Source: Siderastrea siderea
Taxonomy: Eukaryota > Cnidaria > Anthozoa > Scleractinia > Rhizangiidae
Length of the DNA stretch: 64,000 nt
Reading direction: 5' to 3'
NCBI GenBank assembly: GCA_964030785.1
Contig: OZ034970.1
Location: forward strand, 14,851,411-14,915,410
The notes below the pieces were generated by a model. It ran no database searches, had not been told where the DNA came from, and saw nothing but the letters and a program-made list of their open reading frames with translations. Shown here one piece after another: positions 42,885 through 53,715 of this stretch. Positions within the stretch are counted from its first letter, which is position 1. Each line of letters starts with the position of its first letter. The translations under genes and the position numbers were made by a program.

Positions 42885-43890
42885 AAGTGTAAGAAAGGTT
42901 TTAAAAACAAAGAAGAACATCGATGTAACAAAGTCTACAAGAGAATGTGGAAACTGCCGCAGAATGTTTGCGGGTGACGGTTGCTATGACAATCACTGCC
43001 TACCCAACAAGGAGGGACAGTTGGTCTGTCAAAAGTACTACAAGTGCAGAAAATGTAACAAGGTGATGTCACACCAACGAAGACGACCAGAAGCTCATCA
43101 ATGTGGCAAGAAGATGTGCGACAACTGCGAAGAGTTCGTAGATCTCAACACACACCGTTGTTACATGATACCCATTGAGTCTGAAGCGGAAAAAAAAGAA
43201 AAAAAGAAGAAAACGTATTGAAGACGAATTTGTGGACGACGACGTAGAAGAATATGAGAGTGAAAGGAACAAAAATGAAGAAGGTCAGGAGTATCTTCTT
43301 TGACTTCGAATCACGCCAAGACGAGGGACGACATATTGGAATTGATCGTGCAGCATGAAATGGGATTTGAAACGAGTTTAAGGGCGATGACTGTGTCGAC
43401 CAGTTTATAACGTGGCTGTTAGATGGTACACATCAAGGGGCCATCGTCATCGCTCCCAACCTCCGTGGCTACGATAGATTTCGGATGTGTTAACATCTTT
43501 ATAAACAATGTATCCTCCCAAAACTGACCCTGAATGGTGACAAGATTATTTCCATGGACCTTGAAGACGCTGGAATCAAGTTCAGGGATTCTTTAAATTT
43601 TTTGCCAGTGCCTCTAAAAGCGTTACCAAAAACCTTTGGACTGACAGACCTGAAGAAAGGCTGCTTCCCTCAATTTTTCAACAGGAAGGAAAATCAAAAT
43701 TACATTGGCCTTCTTCCTCCACTCGAAGACTACGACCCTGACAGTATGAACACCAAAGAACGTCAAGATTTTTTAGCACCGGTACGAAGAATTGAAGAAT
43801 AATAAGCATGTGTTCGACTTCGAGAAGGAAATAGAAGAATATTGCAGAAATGACGTAGATATTTGGAGAGAGTTCGAGTTGCATTGAGTC
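42885..43890 (+). pseudogene. viral-type family B DNA polymerase remnant (DNA_pol_B_2-like)
   Basis: The first part is Cys/His-rich with several C-x2-C pairs, like the zinc-binding region ahead of this polymerase type. A downstream frame from 43554 shows the exonuclease-region signature (D-S-L-N-F-L-P, then a K-T-F-G-L motif) typical of protein-primed family B polymerases of mobile or virus-derived elements. The palm catalytic motifs are absent, and at least three frame breaks separate the recognisable pieces. Known relatives include Polinton/Maverick-like elements and linear plasmids. Which one is undecided. Confidence 0.7.
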
Positions 43891-44584
43891 AGTGAAGTGT
43901 CTGCGAAAGTTACGTGCGTGTGTCCATGCACACAAGAAAATCTAGAGTTTCTCGCTAGTAAAAGCAAATGTATTGTTCTTTTGAATAAAATGTTTGGCTG
44001 GAAAACCTTTTTGTCGATTATTCTGTCTATTTTACATAAGTGATGGTGGGAGTTTAAGAAACACGGACTAATTTGCATAAGCGAGTTGAAATTTGATATA
44101 CTGAACGACAACGCGAGGGAAATTTCAGCAATTTTCGTTTTCATGGTTGTTTTCTGCCAAATACTTGATACGTAACCATAGTTTTTTATATCAGAATATT
44201 TTAATTTAACTTGAGTAGACAAAATTTAATTTATGCGAAACACGCGAGTCAATGGGTTAAGTAATTGTTGCTTTTCTGTACTTTTTTAAAAATACAGTTT
44301 CGGCTAGCTGTGCCTGTTATTTATTAGATTATTTGTATTTGTATTTCTTAAACTGTAGGAAAGTGAAGGAACGATGGACAAACTAAATACAAATCGTGAA
44401 ACGCAAATAGTCAATTCAAGTGTAGTTGACATTCCCCGGGCAAACTCCCTTCAACAAACTTTAATTATTGCCTTGTTGCGTTTTTATAAACATTTGAAAA
44501 AAAAACGTTTCAGTTGTGCAAGTCTTGACAGCAATATATTTTGTTATTGTTTGTGCTTATTTTACCTTGTCATAATGTTTGTGA
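43891..44584. other. spacer before the tandem array
   Basis: AT-rich. The ORF at 44374-44619 has an ordinary N-terminus and a hydrophobic end but runs into array sequence, so it is not called. Confidence 0.3.
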
Positions 44585-46730
44585 TAACGGCCCAAAAAAT
44601 TCGCGCACTAGATTCGTAATCATTCGAAAATAAAGGACTTCAGAACTGAACACCGAGCAAATTGGCTAATCTTCATAATTTTTATACGTTAACTTTTTTT
44701 TTAAAAAGAGAGACAGTTGAACTTAAGGCTGAAATTTTTGTGTACATTTTTTGATTACAGAGTATTGCATTTCAGTTAAGTAAGACGGATGTGACCAGTA
44801 ATTGAACTATTAAATACAACTGTATGGTGTCTGCATCGTGTTAAAGAAGTTGCGTCCATTGTGTACCGAAGAACGTGCGGACGCTAAGGAACATTGGGTG
44901 AAAAGAGTACAAAGAGCAATACCTGAAGACATGGAAAGACCCGGATGGAAATAAGTCACAGACAAAGAGACCAACCTTCCTAAATGTACTGGAAGAATCC
45001 AGGGATACAACTCAGTCTATGTAGAGGATGGGCCATTTACTCAGAAGCTCAGTCAGCATGTCCACGTTCCAATAAAGCTCTTGGGTGTGGCCAACACAAA
45101 AATCAAGTTCTCCATGAAGAGCAACGGAAAACATTCCTCTCAGAGATACCGAAACCTACGTGATCAATGGACGTCCCTTGTATCCGAATTCAGACAACAT
45201 CTGGCAAAGTCCAAAAATTACTCCAAACAACATTGACCATGATCCTGATTGAGCCAAATAAGAAGTTGGCTTGCTTTCAAATAACTCACAGCCAATACAA
45301 GTACGCTTTGGAAGTCAAACCAGCCAGCCAAATAGTTTTTAAGGGAAGTAAAAACCCACTTATTCCTCTTTAATTTATTTTTGTTTTCAGACGTGGGGTT
45401 TCAAAGACGTAAGGGGAACGTGTTGGTCACAAGAGTGGCCTTTGGAGCATAGAGCCGTAGAGAGATACTGCAAGATCTCGACTTTTAGCCTTTCCTGTCA
45501 CCACCAGCGCCAAACCAAAATACCTCAGTATCTCCCAGAAGCTGTTATTCATTATATAACATTCTTTCAATTGCTTTTTTCATAGACTACAGGGAAGAAG
45601 TGGTTGTAGGAGTAGCAACTCGAGCATCTTCAAACTAGTAAACCCCAGGACATTAACCTATCACTTGATCACTCAAAAGCCCGGATTACAATCTACTGCC
45701 CAATATCTGGCCGTAAACAACGTTTCTGATGCCTTAACTTTAATAACAGACCAAAACATCTGCGCACTAGATTCCTAATCATTCGAAAATAAAGGACTTC
45801 AAAACTGAACACCGAGAAAATTGGATAATTTTTATAATTTTTTATACGTTAACTTTTTATAAAGAGAGAGACAGATAAACTTAAGGCTCAAAATATTCTT
45901 GTGTACATTTTTTGATTTCAGAGTATTGTAATAAGGCGGATGTGACCAGTAATTAAACTGTCAAATAGAACTTTATGGTGTCTGTATCATGTTAAAAAAG
46001 GTGGGTCCATTGTGTACCGAAGACGTGCGGACGCTAAAGAACAATGGGTGAAAAGAGTACAAAGAGCAATACCTGAAGACATAGAAAGACCCGGATGGAA
46101 ATAAGTCACAGACAAAGAGACCAACCTTCTTTGAAATGCACTGGAACAATACTGGGACACAAACCGGTCTATGTAGAGGATGGGCCATTTACTCAGAAAC
46201 TGCGTCAGCATGTCCACGTTCCAATAAAGCTCTTGGGTGTGGCCAACACAAGAAACAAGCTCTCCATGAAGAACAACGGAAAACATTCCTATCAGAGATA
46301 CTGGGACCTACATGATCAATGGACGTTCCTTGCATCCGAATTCAGACAACATTTGGGAAAGTCCACCAATTTCTTTAGACGACATTGACCATGATCCTGA
46401 TTGATCCAAATTAGAAGTTGGCTTGCCTTCAAATAACTCACATCCAATCCAAGTACGCTTTGGAAGTCAAACCAGCCAGCCAAATAGTTTTTAAGGTAAG
46501 TGAAAACCCACTTATTCCTATTAGTTGTTCAGACGTGGGGTTTCAAGGGTAGAAGGGGAACGTGTTTGGCACAAGATCGACCTTTTGAGCATGGGGGCCC
46601 TAAAGAGATACTGCAACATCTCGACTACAAGCCTTTCCTGCCACTACCAGCCGCAAACCGAAATACCTCAGTATCGCCCAGCAGCTGTTATTCATTACAT
46701 AATGCTCTTTCAATTGCTTTTTTCAGAGAC
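44585..46730 (+). repeat. tandem array, left part (two monomers)
   Basis: The landmark TCCATTGTGTACCGAAGA recurs with spacing 1,154 (about 44854 and 46008). Each monomer includes a polypyrimidine-AG start, the block GAGGATGGGCC, AACATTGACCATGATCCTGA and a GACTACGGGGAAGAAG-type end. The last monomer is cut by the BEL/Pao insertion at 46731 and resumes at 53331. Confidence 0.85.
46726..46730. repeat. 5-bp target duplication GAGAC (left)
   Basis: GAGAC before the element's TG terminus is repeated at 53331-53335 after its CA terminus. Intact array copies read CAGAGACTACGGGG at this place. Confidence 0.9.
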
Positions 46731-47148
46731 TGATTCGCGCCTATGCGTGAAGGCGTTACTTCTGTAGAAGAATAGCCAGGGATTTGAAGGTTTTGAAGAT
46801 TTTATTTTGCACTAGACTTTACGGCTTTGTTCCTTCATCGATCAGTTCGGGAAACGTCCATAGTTACAATCGCAGTCAACTGAAATCAGTTAGAAAACAA
46901 GTTACTATTTACACCATTCGCTATTGAAACGGCAAACAGTTCTCAACTTACAATTTGTTTTCCATAAATCGTTGAAATTCCACATCGGCGACTGAACAAC
47001 GAAATGTGTCCGTTAAAGAAGTGAAACTTGTTCTTTTGAATTCTTGTCACCTAATGTCATCTGACCTTATTTTTCCCGCCTCGCTAAGTCGAGGCGATAA
47101 CTGACAATATGGAAATTTTAGGAAATTGTTTGCACGAAATGCAAATCA
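46731..47148 (-). repeat. 3' LTR (left end on + strand)
   Basis: Begins TGATTCGCGCC and ends GCAAATCA. It matches 52910-53330 throughout, including GCCTCGCTAAG-CGAGGCG. Confidence 0.9.
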
Positions 47149-47277
47149 CTCCGCTCTAGTGCGGAAATTAGGTTTAATTAATTATACCTAATTGAGCAAC
47201 GACTATAAATGTAATAGCGTTCAATAATAAGAAACGTCAGAAAATAGCATGTCTATTGCTTCTGGGAACTAGCTTAA

Positions 47278-47463
47278 TTAGGAAAATTCCGCATTTAGTT
47301 CCTCCTTGGTTGCTAGGAGACACAGCTTGTGGATTGGCCTGTCGTATTCACCATCCTGGGTCTGGATTCTGGCCTTTCTGACCAAGCCATCCTTTCCTGG
47401 ATACGTGACAATGATACGCGCCAACTTCCACTGAGACCTTTTGTGATTCTGATCCAACTCCAA
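47278..47463 (-). pseudogene. BEL/Pao integrase C-terminal domain
   Basis: The minus-strand frame reads W-K-L-A-R-I-I-V-T-Y-P-G-K-D-G-L-V-R-K-A, the well-conserved end of BEL/Pao polyproteins (DUF5641-like). It lies in a frame separate from the integrase core, so a shift or stop lies between 47463 and 47649. Confidence 0.8.
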
Positions 47464-47648
47464 AACTAGATCGTCAACGTGAACATTTTCTCTGGTTCGG
47501 AACTACTTGTTTCGTGGTAATAGATTTGGCGCGAAGTATCGCATCCAGCATTTCCAGAATTCATTGACTCGATCTTGTGTGCTTCTCAGAAGATGTCTGG
47601 GGTTGATCCTTTCTTCGGGTTCTGGTTGAGGTAGTGGAAGATGATGAC

Positions 47649-48600
47649 CTATAAAAATATCGTTCGGTGTGCTGGGGGGACTTTCCCAGATGTCATTGGA
47701 ACTTGGATACAGAGGACGTCCATTGATGATCTAGTTTGTCTCTGACAGAAATGTTCTCTATTGCTCTTCTGTAAAGGCTTGATTCTTGCACGTAGCATTG
47801 AGAAATAATTTGTCTGACAGACTTGATGAGAGTTTCCACGACGCCATTTTGATGACTTGCATGAGGCATATTCCATTGCCACTTGAGATCGCACCAGAAA
47901 TCCTCAGATAGAACACTTTGAATCTTGGGAATGTTCCAGCTCTGCATAATTCCCTTTAAGCAACCTTGCGCACCTACAAAGTTTGTTCCACGGTCGGACC
48001 AACAAACACTTGGGTGACCACGCAAGCTCGCGAAACGACGGAACGCCATCAGAAAGGCATCAGATGTCTTGTCGTTTACAAGTTCTAAGTGAACTGCCCT
48101 TGTGGTCATGCAGGTGAATATTACTACTTGAGCTTTTTTCAGAGTCTTCCGATTGAGTTTAATCTGCAAGGGACCAACGGTGTTGGAAAATGGAGGGAAA
48201 CCTGCTGCCACTCGTAAAGATGGGATCTGCCCCATCAGCTGGTCCAGCGGTTTCATGCGAAGTTTCCTGCAGGTGATGCACTTTGAAGTGAGGGCTTTGG
48301 ACATGCTGCGGACTCCTATAATCCAGTATTTCCTCCTCGCTTCATGGATTAAACTCTTGTATCCACAATGTCCACGCTTGTCGTACAGGTGGCGCAGTAG
48401 CAGCTTGACAAGTAGACGGTCGCGTGGTAGGATAACGGGGTTTCTCTTTTCTTGTGGCAAAGATCTAGCATCTTCGAGTCGTCCATGAGCGCGAAGTAGT
48501 CCGTTTTCGTCCAGGTTTGAAATTAATTTCTTGTCAAGGACAGAGGGATCTAAGTGTAGTTGTTTCCACTTGAAGAGTTGATTCTCAGATTCTTTTAATT
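47649..48600 (-). pseudogene. BEL/Pao integrase
   Basis: The minus-strand frame has a zinc-binding region (His-x5-6-His spacing, C-I-T-C), then the core with S-D-R-G-T-N-F (second Asp) and N-G-V-V-E-T-L-I (Glu). Before it, where BEL/Pao integrases carry G-V-D-x-F-G-P with the first catalytic Asp, this copy has only T-V-G-P, so the first Asp appears deleted. The frame shifts near 47693-47894. The enzyme would join element ends to target DNA; this copy is likely inactive. Confidence 0.85.
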
Positions 48601-49611
48601 CTTGTACGGTGATGGGGCCTGTCTTCGCATTCTTTTTCTGGCATTTTGAACGAAACGGCGAACGTAAGCGAGTGTTCTCCGTATCTTTGGAAATGTTGAG
48701 CAGGTCTTCAGTAATTGGTGAAGAATGGGGTTATCTTCTGACTTGACTTGCTCTAGTTTGGCGTTGATTTCTGCTGTGGCTGCTTCGTGTTTTACAGCGT
48801 TAACTTCTGCTATGGCTGCTTCGTGTTTAACGGGCATGTTAGCCTTCTCGGAGGTTTTTGTTTCCATTACGACTTCAGTCTCTTCTCCACGAATACTTTG
48901 GTCTTCAATTTGAAACTTGGGCCAAACGGTTTCGGGCAAGTGCAGGAAAGAGGGTCCCTCTAGCCAATCTGTAAGTCGTGATGGTTCGGTTCCTCTGGTA
49001 AGAATGTCAGCGGGATTACTCTTCGACCTTACGTAACGGAAGTCATCCACTCTGACAGTTTCTTGGATCTCTGCTACTCTCGCTGATACGAAAGGTTTAA
49101 ATTGCCGTGGTGGGGTCCTTATCCAAGACAAGACGGTAGAGCAGTCCACCCAGAAGATTCTTTTGCAATCTTGGATGTTCGCCAACTGCAGTGACGTTCT
49201 GCAAGTATCATACATCCTTGCAAGTGTTAAACAACCCATGAACTCCAGTCTCGGGATCGTCTTCTTTTTCAACGGGGCAACGAAGGACTTGATCAGGACA
49301 GGGACGCACTTGTAACTTCCATTCTTTAACTCCCATCGGAGGAAAATGACTGCACCGTACGCTTTCTCGCCACCATCACAGAATCCATGGACTCGCGGTC
49401 CCCCAACTGCATGACTTGGTTTCAACTTTCGATCGAATTCGAACGCAAGGAGATGATTCATGGCTTGCACATTTTCCATCCACTTGCTTTGAATGCTCGC
49501 TGGCAGGATTTCGTCCCAGCTATAGTCTGAGCTCCACAGTTCTTGTAAGTCGATTCTAAACTTTATTGCTACGGGTAACACAAGGACCAACGGGGTCCCA
49601 TAATTTGCCAA
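48595..49611 (-). pseudogene. BEL/Pao RNase H region
   Basis: A minus-strand frame of 338 codons following RT with a small frame change. It contains V-H-G-F-C-D-G-G (catalytic Asp), the downstream F-W-V-D-C-S-T-V-L-S-W-I block and N-P-A-D-I-L-T-R-G, all typical of BEL/Pao RNase H. It degrades RNA in RNA:DNA hybrids during reverse transcription. The frame change at 49556-49611 separates it from RT. Confidence 0.87.
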
Positions 49612-50422
49612 CAGGACCTAAGCATCGTCTCTTTGTCAGGACATCGGTCAGGCCAGGGTCGTTCTTTTTCAGGGTAAACGTGCCTGTCTGTTTATCCCAT
49701 CGTAGACCAAGTAGATCCGTTGACCGTTCATCGTTAGATTGGTCGATTTCTGTCTGGTTAGAATGCCAAGTTTTAATCTGGAAGTGGCCTTTCTCGAGGA
49801 TGGCGTCAATGTCGTTGATAATCTGCTTAGCTTTTCCTGTAGTTGCTCTGGACCCACCGATATCATCCACGTACACATGGTCTTGAAGTTCCTTTGGAGC
49901 TTCCGGGAACTCAGCTTGCGATAACTTTGCCAGAGTACTGATGGCGTTAGTTGCTATGTTGGGAGCTGGTTTATCACCAAAGTTCAATCTGAGCCATTGA
50001 TACACAGTTGGTGAATCATTTGTCTTACTTCTCCACAGGAACCTGTGATAAACTTGATCGTTGGGATGCACCAAGATTTGATTAAACATTTTGCACACAT
50101 CACCAGTGAATGCCACTTTGTTCCATCGCCATGGTGCCAATACATCGAAGAGGCTGTTGATGAAGTTAGGACCTTTCTCGAGATAATCATTAAGCGAAAG
50201 ACCATTGTGACCTATCGAAGATGAGTCAAAGAGAAGTCGAACTTTTGTGGTCCTTTCTGGCGTGAACACGGCTTGCAGTGGTAGATACCATTCAGGTTTA
50301 CCATGATCGATTTGTTCAGGTGGAACCTTAGTCACAAAGTCCTGATCCAATAATTTTTGAACTTCTTCGTCAACAACTTTAAAGCAACCCTTTTTCTGGA
50401 ACGACTTTTCAGCAGAAAACAT
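49556..50422 (-). pseudogene. BEL/Pao reverse transcriptase
   Basis: A minus-strand frame of 288 codons with V-R-L-L-F-D-S-S-S, the F-T-G-D-V-C-K-M-F-N-Q-I block (first catalytic Asp) and the Y-V-D-D box. These motifs define BEL/Pao RT. The domain itself looks uninterrupted, but its ends are shifted relative to the neighbouring domains, so the polyprotein is not continuous. Confidence 0.9.
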
Positions 50423-50427
50423 CCTGT

Positions 50428-51357
50428 TCAGAGCGATGGCGTAGTTACTCTGTTTGGGGGCCCTGCTCCCTTCCAGGGCATCCTTACTTGTGTTCTCCAG
50501 TCAACTAAGGTAGTTGAAGCTGCGAGGGACTTTACGAACTTGCTTTCACGTAACACGTTTTCACTGCATGTACAGAGTTTGGTTGGTTTGACGCCAAGAA
50601 GGTCTTGGTGAAGGAGTTTCTTGATATCTTCCATGATACTTACTGTCCCGACTTCTATTGGCTGAATTTGAGATGTGGTAGAGCTGTTTGACTCAACCTG
50701 TCCCAGAACGTACCATCCAAAACAGTTTCTTTTCGCGATAGGTTCTCCTGGTTCTCTGGACACTGTGTGGATATCAATGAAAGCTTCTACGAAGTCTGTG
50801 CCGATAAGGATATCTATGGCACCACCTGAAAGACGCAGCTTATCAGAAACGTTCTTCAAATGGGTGTATTGTCCCACTAATTCTTTAGAAATTGTTTTGG
50901 CATTACTGCAAGGTCTTGTAACAGTCTACACTTGAAGGGTCTTCCTAATATCTTCGTCAGTAGGTGAGGCAAGCGTGATATCGATTATCTGTGAAGGTTC
51001 GTTTTTCTTCTTCCCCCCAGCCAAATTCATAGTGAGATGCGTCGCTGATCCATTTAAGCCAAGTCGTCTAGCTGCATTTTTGGAGAGTAGGCTGGTGTTA
51101 GATCCAGAGTCTAACATTGCAAGAACTTCGACAAAGTTTACATTTCTGTTCATGAGTTTAACTTTTTGAACAGGGCACAAACCAGTGACAGGTTTTAACT
51201 TTGCTTTCTGGTACACAACATTTCCTTGGATGTTGCCATTCGACGTAGTTGAGGGGCCTTGGAATTGACTTTGGAATGGTGCTGCTTTTGGATTCAAATT
51301 TGTGTTTGTTTGGCCAGTCCTGTCATTATGTAGAGACCGGTGGTGTTTTTTCTGCAT
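50428..51357 (-). pseudogene. BEL/Pao aspartic protease and following DUF1758-like region
   Basis: The frame at 50926-51357 has the protease active site A-M-L-D-S-G-S-N-T-S. The next frame (50428-50877) continues with I-G-T-D-F-V-E-A-F and G-W-Y-V-L-G, typical of the protease-to-RT spacer. A short break near 50880-50926 separates them. Confidence 0.85.
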
Positions 51358-52600
51358 TTGTCACAGGTTGAGCCATCTGGTTTCTTGCAATCGTTTGTGT
51401 GATGCGCTCTTAGACACTTGCGACATCGCCAATGTTGCTTAAAAGTCTCCCACCTTTGATTGACTGTTAAAAGCTGGAACGTAGGACAGGCAGCCAGATG
51501 ATCTTTGGTTTTACAGCCAAGTGGACATGCTTCATCATCAGTTTCTTCGCCATTGGCGGCATTATTTTCTGTCTTCTTAGGACCCTTGTCCCGGCGACTT
51601 TCATTCCTTTCCTCAGAGACGGAGCTCCTTTTGCCTCGGGAGCAAATGCTTGTTTCCTGATGTAACCAGGCGATGAGCTTGCTAACGTTTTCTTCTTTCC
51701 CTTCTCTTTTCATCTCTCTACCAAAATGAGAATTGTCGTTTGGATCGAGTTTGGACAAAAGTTGGGACATAAGGAATGGTGCTTCTGAAGACTCTAGCAC
51801 AGGGCGCCCATTATCTTCCATATCATTAACATAGCAAGACACTGTTGTGGCAAAGTGTGTAAAGGACTTGGAATCTCGTCTGACTGGTTTAAGATTGTTT
51901 ATTTCAGACAGCAATTCATCCATTAATTTTCGTCTGTCTGCGAACTCGGTATCCAAGATGTTCCAAGCGCTGTCAATGGTTTTACAGGTTTTAACCTGGT
52001 CAGTCCACCACGAACCCCTTGGCAATGCGTTTCGGAAACGTTGCAATTGTTCATCTTTATCCTGAGCATATTTCGTCATCCAACGATTGAATTCCTTTTT
52101 CCACGTTGCATGTGATCTGCGACCTCCATCCCATGTTGGTATGGTAATCGTTGTAGACCACTTAAGTTTGGTTTTGATCCTAAGGTGTCCGCCATTTATG
52201 CTACTGCTGATGTCATTGATGACATTGATGATGTCAGAGCCTCCAGGGTTTCAGAGTCCTTACGAGACGTTTCAGAAGAATTTTGTTCCTTTTGATACGC
52301 AGCAAATTTCAAAGCAATTTGAAGAAAATCCGCCTTGGCCTTGTCTCCCAGTTTTCTGCTCGTTAAAAAGGGTCACTCGTCTGTGGCAGCGCCTTCATCA
52401 GCCAGTTTGTCTAAAATCGTTTCTTGCTGCTTTTTGATTTGCCTATATCTCGTCTCTACTTAAGCGAATGCTGCTTCAAGTGTTTTGAGTTCTGGTTTTA
52501 CTGAGAAAATTGTTTCAAATTCCTCCATTAACTCGTAGAGGATGTTTACGGCGTTTTCCATTTTTCCTGCGAGGGTTTTGACGTCTACTTTAGGTGGCAT
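51294..52600 (-). pseudogene. BEL/Pao gag with zinc knuckle
   Basis: A start ATG at 52600 on the minus strand opens a coiled-coil N-terminus with stops near 52459 and beyond. The main open part (52079-51294) is a DUF1759-like gag followed by a C-x2-C-x4-H-x4-C knuckle (CRKCLRAHHTNDC) and a second Cys pair. It would package element RNA. Early stops make it non-functional as it stands. Confidence 0.85.
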
Positions 52601-52909
52601 TTTGAACGGAATTCACTTTACGTAAGTATGCTTTAACTCCAGCCTCGATTTCATGCGACGTTACTACCAGCGGGCTTCGAAGTCTTTGATTTTGACAATC
52701 CAGCAACAAAGATAAAAATGAAAATGTCAAACAAATCAAATGTCCTTACTTTTCCTTCGCAAATACAATTCGGCGTAAACTTGATGAAGATTCAGCATAA
52801 GTTGAGGGCGTGATGATTCAGCGTAATCTGTGGCAGCTCAACTTGTGATACGAAGTTCGGCGGTTGTCAATAACTCGCTTCGGCGTAATCTTCGAGGACA
52901 AATTTTGAC

Positions 52910-53330
52910 TGATTCGCTCCTATGCGTGAAGGCGTTACTTCTGTAGAAGATTAGCCAGGGATTTGAAGGTTTTGAAGATTTTATTTTGCACTAGACTTTA
53001 CGGCTTTGTTTCTTCATCGATCAGTTCGGGAAGCGTCCGTAGTTACAATCATAGTCAACTGAAACCAGTTAGAAAACAAGTTACTATTTACATCATTCGC
53101 ATCATTTGCAACGGCAAACAGTTCTCAACTTAACAATTTGTTTTCCATAAATCCTTGAAATCCCACATCGGCGACCGAACAACGAAATGTGTCGTTAAAG
53201 AAGTGAAACTTGTTCTTTTAAATTCTTGTCACCTAATGTCACCTGACCTTATTTTTCCCGCCTCGCTAAGCCGAGGCGATAACTGACAATATGGAAATTT
53301 TAGGAAATTGTTTGCACGAAATCCAAATCA
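52910..53330 (-). repeat. 5' LTR (right end on + strand)
   Basis: Begins TGATTCGCTCC and ends CCAAATCA, followed by the second GAGAC at 53331-53335. As the 5' LTR on the minus strand it should carry the element promoter. Confidence 0.9.
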
Positions 53331-53715
53331 GAGACTACGGGGAAGAAGTGGTTGTAAGAGAAGCAACTCGAGCATCTTCAAACTAGTAAACCCGAGGACC
53401 TAAACCTATCAGTTGATTAGTCAAACGCCCGGATTACCATCTGGTGCCCCATATCTGGCTATAAACAACGTTTCTGATGCCTTAGTTTTAGTAGCGGCAA
53501 AGAAATCCCCCCACTACATTCATAATCATCCGAAAATAAAGGACCTCAAAACAGAACCTACAGCAAACTGGTTAATCGTTATATTTTTTATACCTTAACT
53601 TTTTTTATATAGAGGGACAGACGAGTGGGACGAATTGCTCTCACGCAACACCTGTTGGAGAGTACTACGGATTACTGCTTGGGTCCTGAGATTTAAAACC
53701 AACAGTCTGGCATAG

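Larger units (their letters stand above)
46731..53330 (-). mobile_element. BEL/Pao LTR retrotransposon, nearly full length (6.6 kb)
   Basis: TG...CA LTRs of about 420 bp, a 5-bp target duplication and the minus-strand order gag, protease, reverse transcriptase, RNase H, integrase, C-terminal domain define a BEL/Pao element. In the LTR stretch I compared by eye (about the first 170 bases) about eight differences are seen, so it is not brand new. Its reading frame is broken in several places. It interrupts the tandem array in reverse orientation. Confidence 0.93.
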
